Assembly: GCF_001677335.1 (NCBI RefSeq)
Contig: NZ_LZYB01000006.1
Span: 272,931-336,930, forward strand
From: Erythrobacter dokdonensis DSW-74
GTDB taxonomy: Bacteria; Pseudomonadota; Alphaproteobacteria; Sphingomonadales; Sphingomonadaceae
Reading direction: 5' to 3'
DNA: 64,000 bases
Part shown: positions 1-8,125 of the stretch, piece after piece
Layout of the letters: every line of letters begins with the position of its first letter
Numbering within the stretch: the first letter of the stretch is position 1
The notes under the pieces: model-generated
Seen by the model: only the letters and a program-made list of their open reading frames with translations
Databases searched by the model: none
What the model was told of the DNA's origin: nothing
Program-made: the position numbers and the translations under genes

Positions 1-519
1 GCCCGCGCGCAGGAAGTGGCCCGCGCCAACGGCTGGACGCGGTTCATCTCCATGCAGAACCAGCTCAATCTGCTCTACCGCGAGGAGGAGCGCGAGATGC
101 TGCCCCTGTGCGGCGCGGAAGGGGTGGGGGTAATCCCGTGGAGCCCGCTCGCGCGGGGACGGCTGGCGCGGCCCTGGGGCCAGGCCACGGTGCGCAGCGA
201 GACCGATGGAGTCGGCAGGGCGCTCTACAAGGACGAAGATACAGCCGACCGCGCGATCATCGCGACGCTCGAGCAATTGGCCAATGCCCGCGGTGAAGCG
301 ATGGCAAGCCTCGGCCTGGCCTGGCACTTCACTAGGTCGCAGGTCGTTGCCCCGATTATCGGCGCGACCAAGCCGCACCATATCAAGGATGCCGTGCGCG
401 CACTCGATATTGCATTGTCCGCAGACGAAGTCTCCGCGCTCGAAGCGCCCTATCGTCCCAAATGGCCGACCGGCATGGGTATGCCGATACCTGCGATGGA
501 CAAGGTGAGCGTGCTTTAG
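1..519 (+). CDS. Aldo/keto reductase, C-terminal part (5' truncated by window edge)
   Basis: The frame is open from base 1, so the true start lies upstream. The visible ~172 residues show the late AKR barrel: FISMQNQLNLLYREEEREM, then IPWSPLARGRL, then the C-terminal cofactor region with VVAPIIGATKPHHIKDA. These are typical of the NAD(P)H-dependent aldo/keto reductases related to YajO/Tas, cytosolic enzymes that reduce aldehydes or ketones. The catalytic Tyr/Lys part is outside the window, so the substrate cannot be judged. The gene ends with TAG at 519, followed by a 129-bp intergenic region with regulator-like repeats. Confidence 0.85.
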   Translation, partial: ARAQEVARANGWTRFISMQNQLNLLYREEEREMLPLCGAEGVGVIPWSPLARGRLARPWGQATVRSETDGVGRALYKDEDTADRAIIATLEQLANARGEAMASLGLAWHFTRSQVVAPIIGATKPHHIKDAVRALDIALSADEVSALEAPYRPKWPTGMGMPIPAMDKVSVL

Positions 520-569
520 CGGTCGCGTCGAGCTGCTGCGGGCACCTTTATCGCACAAATGCGTGACAT

Positions 570-613
570 TGTTACATACAACTGAAATCCAGTCACAAAC
601 GCGTCACAAGGCT
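570..613 (+). promoter_or_regulatory. Tandem 11-bp direct repeats upstream of the response regulator
   Basis: GTCACAA occurs at 592-598 and again at 603-609, exactly 11 bp apart. Degenerate copies continue the 11-bp phase at 570 (TGTTACA) and 581 (ACTGAAA). OmpR/PhoB-type winged-helix regulators bind head-to-tail half sites with this period. The array ends about 35 bp before the GTG start at 649, so autoregulation is plausible. The binding protein is inferred. Confidence 0.4.
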
Positions 614-648
614 GGGCCAGTGCTGCGCTGCAACCATGCGGGGCAGTC

Positions 649-1323
649 GTGGACGTCATCAATATCTTCCTGACCGGCGAGCTGGGCGAAAGCCTTGAGG
701 ATTTCGTTCATGACCAGCGCCGCTTCACCTTTGACAAGCTCGGGCCCGACGGTCCGCGGCGTCTGGTGGAAGGGCCGATGTGGGCCTTTGTCGACTGGGT
801 GATGGATGATCTGGCGGGGCTGGAGATGTGTCGCCGCCTGCGCGCCGATCCCCGCACGGCCGATGCCCATGTGACCATGGTGCTGGAGGAGGACGACCCC
901 GAAGACCGCCGCCGCGCGCTCAGGGCAGGGGCGGATGATTATGTCGTCGGCCCGCTGACCCGTACTGCCGTGCTCGACCGGGTGCTGGCACTGCAATCGC
1001 GCGGGGTCGAGCGCCACGCCACCCGCCGGTTCGAGGCCGGCGCGCTGACCATCGACATGGCGGCGCTCCAGGCGCGCTGGAACGGCGAGCCGATACCGCT
1101 CCGGCCCAACGAGTTTCGCCTGCTGCGATATTTTGCCGAGAACCCCAACCGCGTGCTTACCCGCGAAGACCTGATCGGTGGCCTGGGCAAGCGCGAACCT
1201 CCGATCGACGAGCGCACCGTCGATGTCTGGATCGGCCGCCTGCGCCGCGCGATCAAGGTGGCGGGCGGGGGCAATCCCTTACGCACCGTGCGCTCTATGG
1301 GCTATGTCTTCGATCTCAATTGA
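649..1323 (+). CDS. Atypical OmpR/PhoB-family response regulator
   Basis: A 224-aa transcription factor with an N-terminal receiver-like domain (about 1-120) and a C-terminal winged helix (about 130-224, with RTVDVWIGRLRRAI and RSMGYVF). A phosphoacceptor-like Asp is present at residue 49 (FVDWVMDDLAG). The acidic pair expected near residues 8-10 is replaced by LTGEL, and the conserved receiver Lys in the xKP motif is Gly (VVGPL). This suggests a receiver that is not switched by ordinary phosphotransfer. GTG at 649 is the only reasonable start near the domain beginning. It is convergent with the histidine kinase at 1378-2742 and has no kinase of its own. Confidence 0.85.
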   Translation: MDVINIFLTGELGESLEDFVHDQRRFTFDKLGPDGPRRLVEGPMWAFVDWVMDDLAGLEMCRRLRADPRTADAHVTMVLEEDDPEDRRRALRAGADDYVVGPLTRTAVLDRVLALQSRGVERHATRRFEAGALTIDMAALQARWNGEPIPLRPNEFRLLRYFAENPNRVLTREDLIGGLGKREPPIDERTVDVWIGRLRRAIKVAGGGNPLRTVRSMGYVFDLN

Positions 1324-1377
1324 GGCGCGCTGGGTGCGCGGATAGCCGACCGGCCCGTGCTTCGGGACTGCGGGTTC

Positions 1378-2742
1378 TTAAAGGGCCATCGCCGCCGGAA
1401 ACACCACCGCAGCGCGCAGCCCGCCCTGTGCGCGGTTGGAAAGCCGGATCCGGGCTCCGTGGGTATGCGCGATGGCACGGGCTATGCCGAGGCCGAGGCC
1501 GGTACCGCCGGTCTCCTTGTTGCGTGAACCCTCACCGCGAAAGAACGGCTCGAACACTCTCTCGAGCTGGTTCTCGAGAAGGCCGGGGCCATTATCCTCC
1601 ACCGCAATCGCCAGCCCCACGGCGTCGCGCGAGATGCACAGACCGACCCAACCCCCGCCATAGGCCCGCGCGTTTTCGAGCAGGTTCTCCATCATGCGGG
1701 CCAGCGCAAGCCGGTTTCCGGCGATCGTGAAGGGGTCCGAAGGGTTGTCCTGAGAAATAGCGACGTTCTGCGGCGAGGCCTCTGCGAGCGTCACAGCGAA
1801 AGAGCGGAGCTCGATCAATTCGTGCTCCGCGAGAGGGTTTTCGGCGCGGGCATAGGCCATCATGTCCGACAGCAGGCGCTCCATCTGGACAAGATCGGGC
1901 TCGATCTCGGCGACTGTGACATTGTCGCTACCGTGGGTCCTGAGGCGCAGTTTGGTGATCCCGGTCCGGATATCGTGGGCGATGGCAACCATGATCTGCT
2001 CGCGCTCCCGGATGAGACCGTCGAGCCGCAGCCGCATCCGGTTGAGCGCCCGGGCGAGGCGGCGCAATTCGCGCGGGCCGGTCTCCGAGACGGGCACGGC
2101 GGTCTCCGCCAGCCCGACACGTTCGGCATCATGTTCCAGCGCGCGGATCGGCCGCATGATGACCTGGCGCAGGGCAAAGCCGAGCAGCACGGCCACCACC
2201 AGCACCAGGGCGAAGAGGAAATAGGGAGCGTAAGGGGGCCCGCTGTAGATGATCGAAGGCGCTAGCCAGATGTTGAGCACCCTGCCGTCCTGAAGCCCGA
2301 TTGCGACGTGTAGCGTGCTCGACGCATTATAGAACAGATCGGGCTGGGACCCCCGCCTGCGTGCAAGCTCGAGCGCGCCGACTTCCTCGAAGCGGATGTC
2401 CCGCTCGCGCAATCTGTCGGCGACAGCATTTTCGGTCGCGGTCAGTAGTGCCTGCCTTGCGCGATAGGGGGCAAGTCCGCTGCCGAACCCGTCGGCTATC
2501 CAGGCAACCCGCGACCGGCTGGCATAGGTCGACAGGATCGCTCCTTCGACCTCGGGCGGCGAGGTTTCGATGAGCCAGACCAGCTCGGTGATGCCGTTGG
2601 CGCTTTCAGCCAGAGCACGGTCGAAGATGCGGCCCGACAGCGGCGTCTGCATGATCGCAATCATTCCGGCGAGCGTCAAAACCAGAAGGCCGAAAGTCAG
2701 CGCGAGCACACGCGCCAGGATCGAGTTGAGCACCCCGCCCAT
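1378..2742 (-). CDS. Sensor histidine kinase (EnvZ-like)
   Basis: A 454-aa inner-membrane kinase: TM1 about 7-31, a periplasmic sensor about 32-170, TM2 about 172-193, HAMP, then HisKA with the phospho-acceptor His at about 256 in AHDIRTG, and a HATPase domain with an N box (ENLLENA), DNGPG and GTGLGLGIA. The H box reads RTG where most relatives have RTP. The ATG at 2742 is chosen because it starts 7 bp after the regulator's stop; an upstream in-frame ATG at 2787 would overlap the regulator by 38 bp. It is the partner of the regulator at 2750-3475. The signal is unknown; the adjacent EF-hand gene makes calcium or envelope sensing a possibility. Confidence 0.9.
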   Translation of the reverse strand: MGGVLNSILARVLALTFGLLVLTLAGMIAIMQTPLSGRIFDRALAESANGITELVWLIETSPPEVEGAILSTYASRSRVAWIADGFGSGLAPYRARQALLTATENAVADRLRERDIRFEEVGALELARRRGSQPDLFYNASSTLHVAIGLQDGRVLNIWLAPSIIYSGPPYAPYFLFALVLVVAVLLGFALRQVIMRPIRALEHDAERVGLAETAVPVSETGPRELRRLARALNRMRLRLDGLIREREQIMVAIAHDIRTGITKLRLRTHGSDNVTVAEIEPDLVQMERLLSDMMAYARAENPLAEHELIELRSFAVTLAEASPQNVAISQDNPSDPFTIAGNRLALARMMENLLENARAYGGGWVGLCISRDAVGLAIAVEDNGPGLLENQLERVFEPFFRGEGSRNKETGGTGLGLGIARAIAHTHGARIRLSNRAQGGLRAAVVFPAAMAL

Positions 2743-2749
2743 GTGCCGC

Positions 2750-3475
2750 CTAGCAGCCTTCGCGCGTAACCGGCGCCGAGAAGGCATAGCCGAGATTGCG
2801 CACGGTCTTGATCAATTGCGGTTGTCTGGGATCGGGTTCGATCTTGCGGCGGATGCGGCTGATCTGGGAATCGATGCTCCGGTCGAAGGGGTTGCTGTTC
2901 ACCCCACGCGACAGATCGAGCAGCATGTCACGCGATAACACCCGGGGCGCGCGCTCGACCAGCGCGAGCAGCAGTGCGAACTCTCCCGAGGTAAGGGCGA
3001 CCTCGCTGCCATGCGCATCGATCAGCGACAATTGGTCCGGCATAAGGACAAAGCCGGCGAACCGCAGCGCGCGCAGCCTTGATGCAGCGGCGGGCAGCGC
3101 ATCCGTTTCACGGCGGCGCAAGACCGCCCTTATGCGGGCCACAAGTTCGCGCGGGTTGAAGGGCTTGCCGAGGTAATCGTCCGCGCCGATTTCCAGCCCG
3201 ATAATCCGGTCGATGTCCTCGGCCATGGCGGTCAGCATGATCACCGGGAGATTGGAGGTCGCCCTCAAACGGCGGCAGAAGCTGAGCCCATCCTCTCCCG
3301 GCATCATCAGGTCGAGCACCACGAGATCCGCCCGTCCCTCGGCAATCGGCGTTTCGGCCTCGGCCACGGATTGTGCAATGATGGCGCGCATTCCGCTGCG
3401 TTCCAGAACCCCGACAACAAGGGCGAGAAGTTCGCGATCGTCATCGACGACGAGGATGGTCGGGCCTTCGTGCAT
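2750..3475 (-). CDS. OmpR-family response regulator
   Basis: A 241-aa canonical regulator. The receiver has the acidic DDD triad at 11-13, phospho-Asp at about 55 (LVVLDLMMPGEDG), the switch Thr (IMLTA) and Lys in GKPFNP. It is followed by a winged helix ending in IKTVRNLGYAF. It is co-transcribed with the downstream histidine kinase, with only a few bases between stop and start, and diverges from the EF-hand gene at 3643. The shared intergenic region contains a 10-bp inverted repeat that could be its operator. This inference rests on position only. Confidence 0.92.
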   Translation of the reverse strand: MHEGPTILVVDDDRELLALVVGVLERSGMRAIIAQSVAEAETPIAEGRADLVVLDLMMPGEDGLSFCRRLRATSNLPVIMLTAMAEDIDRIIGLEIGADDYLGKPFNPRELVARIRAVLRRRETDALPAAASRLRALRFAGFVLMPDQLSLIDAHGSEVALTSGEFALLLALVERAPRVLSRDMLLDLSRGVNSNPFDRSIDSQISRIRRKIEPDPRQPQLIKTVRNLGYAFSAPVTREGC

Positions 3476-3523
3476 GATGACAGGATAGGCGGGCGTCGGG
3501 TTTCGCTCCAGCGCCGTTTTGCA

Positions 3524-3573
3524 ACGATTTGTGGCGGGCTCGCCTGGGCTGGCAACAATTCGTCACAAATCGT
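3524..3573. promoter_or_regulatory. 10-bp inverted repeat between divergent regulator and EF-hand gene
   Basis: ACGATTTGTG at 3524-3533 is repeated in inverse as CACAAATCGT at 3564-3573. The right arm overlaps a GTCACAA motif (3562-3568) identical to the repeated unit upstream of the regulator at 649. This suggests a binding site common to both loci. No protein binding can be shown from sequence. Confidence 0.35.
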
Positions 3574-3642
3574 GTCGCAGCGGGCAAACGGGGGCAAGGC
3601 GGCGCGGTCATTCTTCCTCCAACGCGATGATGGAGATTCCCG

Positions 3643-4068
3643 ATGACCCGTTCCCTCAAACGCCTCCCCGCCTTGGCTGCCGGCGTTCTGATCGGCCCCG
3701 CGCTGATCTTCGCCGTCCCTGCAAGTGCGCAATCGCGCGATCAGATGCGTCAACTGCTCGAACGGGCCGATGCCAATGGCGACGGCGAGATTTCCCGGGC
3801 CGAGTTTGACCGGGTCCGCAGCGACATGTTCGAACGCATGGATCGCAACGGTGATGGCCATGTCGACAGCAGGGACCGTCCGCGCATGTTCGGTGAACGC
3901 TTCGACCAGGCTTTCGGCACGCTCGCATCGCTCGACAGCAATGGCGACAGGCGCGTGTCGCGCAGCGAACTTGTCAATGGAAAGGCCCCTGCCTTCGTTG
4001 CTGGCGACACCAATGGCGACAATATTCTCAGCCGGAACGAGCTCGCCGCGCTCACCTCGCCAAGGTGA
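3643..4068 (+). CDS. Secreted EF-hand calcium-binding protein
   Basis: A 141-aa protein with a signal peptide (cut near VPASAQS) and four EF-hand loops of the DxNGDxxxSRxE type: DANGDGEISRAEF, DRNGDGHVDSRDR, DSNGDRRVSRSEL and DTNGDNILSRNEL. The middle Asp/Asn/Gly ligands are well conserved, so Ca2+ binding in the periplasm is likely. The gene diverges from the two-component pair and overlaps by 4 nt an in-frame upstream extension of the next gene. Its role is unknown; it may be a target or accessory of the adjacent two-component system. Confidence 0.85.
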   Translation: MTRSLKRLPALAAGVLIGPALIFAVPASAQSRDQMRQLLERADANGDGEISRAEFDRVRSDMFERMDRNGDGHVDSRDRPRMFGERFDQAFGTLASLDSNGDRRVSRSELVNGKAPAFVAGDTNGDNILSRNELAALTSPR

Positions 4069-4109
4069 GCCCGGTCGGCTCCCCGTTTCTGCGTCAACTG
4101 GAAACCCCC

Positions 4110-4982
4110 ATGCTGACCGACCAGGCCCCTGTGACCTTCCTTCTTGTCGTTGCGCTCTTCGCGCTCGCCGAATTCGCTTGGCGCAGGCGATCGGGGCGAG
4201 GCTACAGCCTCGGTGCGCTTGGCGCCAATCTCGGCGTGATGATGGGCCAATTCGTTTCGAGGTTCATCACCGGAGGCCTCGTGACCGGCGCGATGTTTGC
4301 GGTGTTTGCTTTCGCACCCGTCGAGTGGGCGATGGGCGACTGGCGCACCTGGGTGGCCGGTTTCTTCGTGCTGGAGTTCTTCTATTACTGGCAGCACCGC
4401 TTCAGCCACACGATCCGCTGGTTGTGGACGTCCCACGCGGTGCACCATTCACCCAATGAATTCACCTTGCCGGCCGCCTTCCGGCTCGGCTGGACCGGCA
4501 CGATCTCGGGCGGCTGGGTGGTGCTCTTGCCGATGGCGCTGATGGGATTTCACCCTGTGGTCATCGCGACGCTGATCGCGGTGAACCTGCGCTACCAGTA
4601 TTTCCTGCATACCGAGGCAGTGGGCAAACTCGGTGTGCTCGAATGGGTGTTCAACACGCCCTCGCACCACCGGGTGCATCACGGCTCGAACCCTGCCTAT
4701 CTGGACACCAATTTCGGCGGCGTTCTGATCGTCTTCGACCGCCTGTTCGGCACCTTCGTCGAGGAGCGGGACGACGAGCCGGTGCGCTATGGCCTGACCA
4801 CGCCGGTCACCAGCAACAATCCCTTTGTGATCGCCTTCCACGAATGGGCGAACCTGTGGCGCGATCTCGGGCAGGTGCGATCGGCTCGCAGCGCGTGGCG
4901 GGCTCTGTTCGGTCGCCCCTCGGACCTCGCCCGCGGGGCGCCGCCCGATGCCGCCTGCCGGCAGGCGCCCGCTCTTACGTGA
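4110..4982 (+). CDS. Sterol desaturase / fatty acid hydroxylase family protein
   Basis: A membrane di-iron oxygenase of about 290 aa. The three His clusters of the family are visible: HRFSH, HAVHH and HRVHH, separated by hydrophobic segments. Such enzymes hydroxylate or desaturate lipids, sterols or carotenoids; the substrate is not identifiable here. The ATG at 4110 (MLTDQAP) is preferred because it begins directly before the first membrane segment; a longer frame starting at 4065 would add 15 non-hydrophobic residues. The gene is likely co-transcribed with the esterase at 5014. Confidence 0.85.
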   Translation: MLTDQAPVTFLLVVALFALAEFAWRRRSGRGYSLGALGANLGVMMGQFVSRFITGGLVTGAMFAVFAFAPVEWAMGDWRTWVAGFFVLEFFYYWQHRFSHTIRWLWTSHAVHHSPNEFTLPAAFRLGWTGTISGGWVVLLPMALMGFHPVVIATLIAVNLRYQYFLHTEAVGKLGVLEWVFNTPSHHRVHHGSNPAYLDTNFGGVLIVFDRLFGTFVEERDDEPVRYGLTTPVTSNNPFVIAFHEWANLWRDLGQVRSARSAWRALFGRPSDLARGAPPDAACRQAPALT

Positions 4983-5013
4983 CAACTCGCACCAGACAAC
5001 TTGGAGAAGCTGC

Positions 5014-6015
5014 ATGACCCCTATCCTTCGCAGACGGAGCCTGCCTTGCATGATTGCCGCCCTTGCCCTGTCAGCCTGTGGGGGAGACGAGACCGCCCCG
5101 CCGGTTTCGACGGCACCGGCGCCATCTCCCACGCCTACACCCACACCTACTCCCACTCCCACTCCCACTCCGGCCCCAACACCAACCGGGAGCCCGAGCG
5201 GCGCCAGGCTGCTTTCGGACATCAAGTATGGCGAAGGCGCGACATCGACCGGCAGCATCGATCTGCTGCTCGACATCTACCAGCCCGAAGCGACCTGCAC
5301 CGCGCCGCGCCCGACGATCTTCTACGTGCACGGCGGCGGGTTCATTCTGGGCGACAAGCTCGACAGCATCGTGTCGGCACTGGCCCCGCGAATTACGGCC
5401 GAGGGCTTCAACTTCGTATCGATCAACTACCGTCTCGCGGGCGACAACCCGGTACTGTCGCCCGTGTTCGCCGCGGTCGGACAGGCCTATATCGATGATG
5501 GGATCATTACCCCCGGCTCCGACCTTTACGAGGCGATCATGGCATCCTTCGAAGACGGCGTTACCGCGCTGAACTGGATGGAGGACAATGCCGCAACCTA
5601 CTGCCTCGACATGGACCGGCTGGGTTACTGGGGGTCTTCCGCCGGCACCTTCGTGACCCTGCAGATCGCCTATGCGCTCAACCAGTTCAATATCGAGCGG
5701 CCCGAGCCACGGTTCGTCAATGCCTGGTGGGGTGTCCTGCTGCGTGATGGGGATCTGGAAACCGGCGAGGCACCGTTCCTCATCCTGCACGGAGAAAACG
5801 ACCAGGTCGTTCCCTATCGCGAATCCGTTGACCTTGCCGCAAGGGCCGATGAGGTTGGCGTTCCTTACGGTTTCTACACGCTGCTCGGTGCGGGGCACGG
5901 TTTCGACACGTCCAATCAGGCACAGACCGCAGCCGCGCTTCAGGTTTCGATCGACTTCGCGGTTGATCAGCTCACCGGCGGCACACCGGCCTATGGGAGG
6001 TTTGACGTGCCTTGA
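5014..6015 (+). CDS. Lipoprotein alpha/beta-hydrolase (carboxylesterase-like)
   Basis: A 333-aa hydrolase anchored by a lipobox (ALSACGG), followed by a Pro-Thr repeat linker of about 25 residues and an alpha/beta-hydrolase domain. It has the oxyanion motif HGGGF, the nucleophile elbow GSSAG, an acid region LHGENDQ and the catalytic His in GAGHGF. The start at 5014 follows GGAG at 5003-5006 and gives a proper signal peptide. It is probably an envelope-attached esterase or lipase; the substrate is unknown. The PT linker is encoded by short repeats prone to slippage. Confidence 0.85.
   Translation: MTPILRRRSLPCMIAALALSACGGDETAPPVSTAPAPSPTPTPTPTPTPTPTPAPTPTGSPSGARLLSDIKYGEGATSTGSIDLLLDIYQPEATCTAPRPTIFYVHGGGFILGDKLDSIVSALAPRITAEGFNFVSINYRLAGDNPVLSPVFAAVGQAYIDDGIITPGSDLYEAIMASFEDGVTALNWMEDNAATYCLDMDRLGYWGSSAGTFVTLQIAYALNQFNIERPEPRFVNAWWGVLLRDGDLETGEAPFLILHGENDQVVPYRESVDLAARADEVGVPYGFYTLLGAGHGFDTSNQAQTAAALQVSIDFAVDQLTGGTPAYGRFDVP
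5128..5171 (+). repeat. Short tandem repeats encoding a Thr-Pro linker
   Basis: ACTCCC is repeated about 3.5 times at 5149-5171, preceded by two related 12-bp units (CCCACGCCTACA, CCCACACCTACT). The repeats keep the frame because the units are multiples of three. They encode the flexible TP spacer between lipid anchor and catalytic domain. Confidence 0.75.
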
Positions 6016-6096
6016 TGGATTTCGCCGCGCGGCAAAGCCTTCGCTCCGGGCAAGCATTGCAGGGCAGATTGGGGTCGTGGTGTTCGCACCCTTGCG

Positions 6097-6522
6097 TCAG
6101 CCAAGGGCACTGGCAAGGCGGTTGAGGTATTCGATCGAATAGCGCGTCATGGGCTCAAGTTCCTGCGCGCCGTCGGGATGGATGTGCCAGAAGCCTGCCT
6201 CGTCTTTCATGATCCAGCCTCGTTTCGCCATCGCGGCAAGCTTGCGTCTTGCTGTTTCACGCGGAATGCCGGTGATTTGTGCGATCGAAAGGCTGTTGAG
6301 CGGCGTGTAGAACGCGTCGCGCCTTTCCATTTTCTGAAACGCCTCGAATGACAGGTCATCCGGTAACCGCCCGCGTGGCAAGGCCGCCGAGCCTATCACC
6401 GCCATGATCAGTGCAGCATCCAGATCCCCGTCGAAGGCAACGCGCAGGCGGGTGAGCAAGGCAATCAGGCCATCGACATGCACCGGCCAGACCTTGCCGA
6501 AATGTTCATCCGGAATTCCCAT
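6097..6522 (-). CDS. Winged-helix transcriptional regulator (Crp/MarR-like DNA-binding fold)
   Basis: A 141-aa protein whose middle part, LNSLSIAQITGIPRETARRK followed by a short wing (GWIMKDEAGFWHI), is a typical winged helix. The N-terminal half is helical with no recognisable ligand domain. The start at 6522 has a strong GGAGG ahead of it; a longer frame would run across the divergent promoter. It is divergent from the outer-membrane gene at 6638 with 115 bp between, so local regulation is likely. That intergenic region contains CCCAAAATGGG. The effector is unknown. Confidence 0.7.
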   Translation of the reverse strand: MGIPDEHFGKVWPVHVDGLIALLTRLRVAFDGDLDAALIMAVIGSAALPRGRLPDDLSFEAFQKMERRDAFYTPLNSLSIAQITGIPRETARRKLAAMAKRGWIMKDEAGFWHIHPDGAQELEPMTRYSIEYLNRLASALG

Positions 6523-6559
6523 TTCCTGCCTCCCTGCGACTGACGATTCTACGCCCAAA

Positions 6560-6570
6560 CCCAAAATGGG
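6560..6570. promoter_or_regulatory. CCCAAAATGGG operator-like element
   Basis: An imperfect palindrome (CCCA-N3-TGGG) lies midway in the divergent 6523-6637 region. Its reverse complement recurs exactly at 12523-12533 upstream of another envelope operon, with similar flanking bases (TTTG after the GGG run). It is probably a regulator site, perhaps for the adjacent winged-helix protein. Confidence 0.4.
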
Positions 6571-6637
6571 CAATGCCCTACTTGTCTGCCTTTCGAACAC
6601 CGCCGATCCTTTCCGCGGATCCAGGGGAGGTGACGAG

Positions 6638-8125
6638 ATGAGAATGGCTGAATTGATACGGCCCTCGGCACATGTCCGGTCGATCTTCATGCGATCCAGC
6701 GCAGCTGCGATCACCGGCGCGAGTTTGCTTTCTGCCGGCGCCGCCGCGGCTCAGGACGGCGACCCGATGGTGATCGTCGATAACGACAATCTTACGGTGC
6801 GCACCCATCTCCAGGGCGGGGTCAACGCCGTGGCGGAGACCAACCTTTTCTGGAACCTGTCGGATGCCTTCGCGCCGCAGGAGGGCTTCGATCCCGATAC
6901 CCAGTGGCTCGAGTTCTATTTCAAGCCCGGGGTCAGTTTCACTACCAATGGCGAAGGCCCGGCCAAGGCCTATGGCAAGGTTTCGGGCGTTGCCTCCTAT
7001 ACCGAAGGAACCGACGGGTTCGATTTTCGCAACCAGGGCGCTGTCACGCTCGAGGAAGCCTATGTCGGCCTGACCATCGCAGCCGCCGACGATCTCACCT
7101 TCGACATTTCGGCCGGTGCGCGCGAGTTGAAGCTCGGCACGGGGATGCTGATTGCGAGCGGCGGATCGAGCGGGTTCGAGCTTGGCGCGCTCAAGTTCGG
7201 ACCGCGCAAGGCGTGGGACATGTCGGTAATTGGAAGGGTCACCAAGGGCGGCACTGCCCTCACCGGCTTCTTTCTCAACCCCAACGAACGCCCGGTGATC
7301 GACAACGAGAACCGGCTTTTCGGGGCGGATCTGCGCCACGACTTTGCCGGCGGCGGGTTTGTCGGCGGCAGCTTCATCGCGGTCACGCAGAGCGGCACGC
7401 CCTATATCCAGGCCGCCCCCGGTGGCGTCGGTGCACCGACCTTCCTGCCGGGCGGGCGCGACGGCACCAACACGGTCAATTTTTATGCCGCTACCGGCAA
7501 GCTGGACGGTGTGCTGGAAAACTGGCGCTTCGCGATCGACGGGGCATACCAGTGGAATGATCGGCTCGACATGACAGCCTGGGCGGGACGGGTGCAGGTC
7601 GGCTATACTTTCGCCGAGGCCAAATGGCGCCCCTCGATCACCTACAGTTACCAGACTTTCTCGGGCGACGATCCCGACACGCCCGAGCTCGAACGCTTCG
7701 ATCCGCTGTTCTACGAGGGTTCGCCCAGCGCCTGGTCGACCGGTTCCAAGTCGTCGATGGTGTTCATCAACTCCAACGTCCGCTCGCACGGCTTGGCTTT
7801 GCGGGGGCAGCCCTCGCCCAAGGACACGCTGACGCTGCGCTACAACCACATCCGCGCGAACGAGCTGCGCAGCCCGCTGCAATTCGGGCAGGCCGAGCGC
7901 ATCGACATCGGCACCGGGGGCGATCTTGCCAACCTTGTGGTCGGGGTCACCGATGCCCACGTCTCGGATGACCTGTTTCTCGAATACAGCAGGATCATCA
8001 CCCGCAACCTGTTCCTCACTGCCGGCCTGAGCATCTCCGAGCCGGGCGAGGGGATCGAGAACACCGTACCGGGCGGGGTGCCCGCATGGACCGGAGGATT
8101 CGTCAATGTTGTCTTCAATTTCTAG
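6638..8125 (+). CDS. Outer-membrane beta-barrel protein (alginate-export-like)
   Basis: A 495-aa protein with a signal peptide (ending AGAAAAQDG), many alternating beta strands and a C-terminal VVFNF typical of outer-membrane barrels. The stretch SAGARELKLGTGMLIASGG and GALKFGPRKAW resembles the alginate-export / AlgE-like family, but the real substrate is unknown. The ATG at 6638 is supported by GGGGAGG at 6624-6630. The stop overlaps the start of the downstream hydrolase by 20 nt, implying translational coupling. It may form the outer-membrane entry for a substrate processed by that hydrolase. Confidence 0.7.
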   Translation: MRMAELIRPSAHVRSIFMRSSAAAITGASLLSAGAAAAQDGDPMVIVDNDNLTVRTHLQGGVNAVAETNLFWNLSDAFAPQEGFDPDTQWLEFYFKPGVSFTTNGEGPAKAYGKVSGVASYTEGTDGFDFRNQGAVTLEEAYVGLTIAAADDLTFDISAGARELKLGTGMLIASGGSSGFELGALKFGPRKAWDMSVIGRVTKGGTALTGFFLNPNERPVIDNENRLFGADLRHDFAGGGFVGGSFIAVTQSGTPYIQAAPGGVGAPTFLPGGRDGTNTVNFYAATGKLDGVLENWRFAIDGAYQWNDRLDMTAWAGRVQVGYTFAEAKWRPSITYSYQTFSGDDPDTPELERFDPLFYEGSPSAWSTGSKSSMVFINSNVRSHGLALRGQPSPKDTLTLRYNHIRANELRSPLQFGQAERIDIGTGGDLANLVVGVTDAHVSDDLFLEYSRIITRNLFLTAGLSISEPGEGIENTVPGGVPAWTGGFVNVVFNF

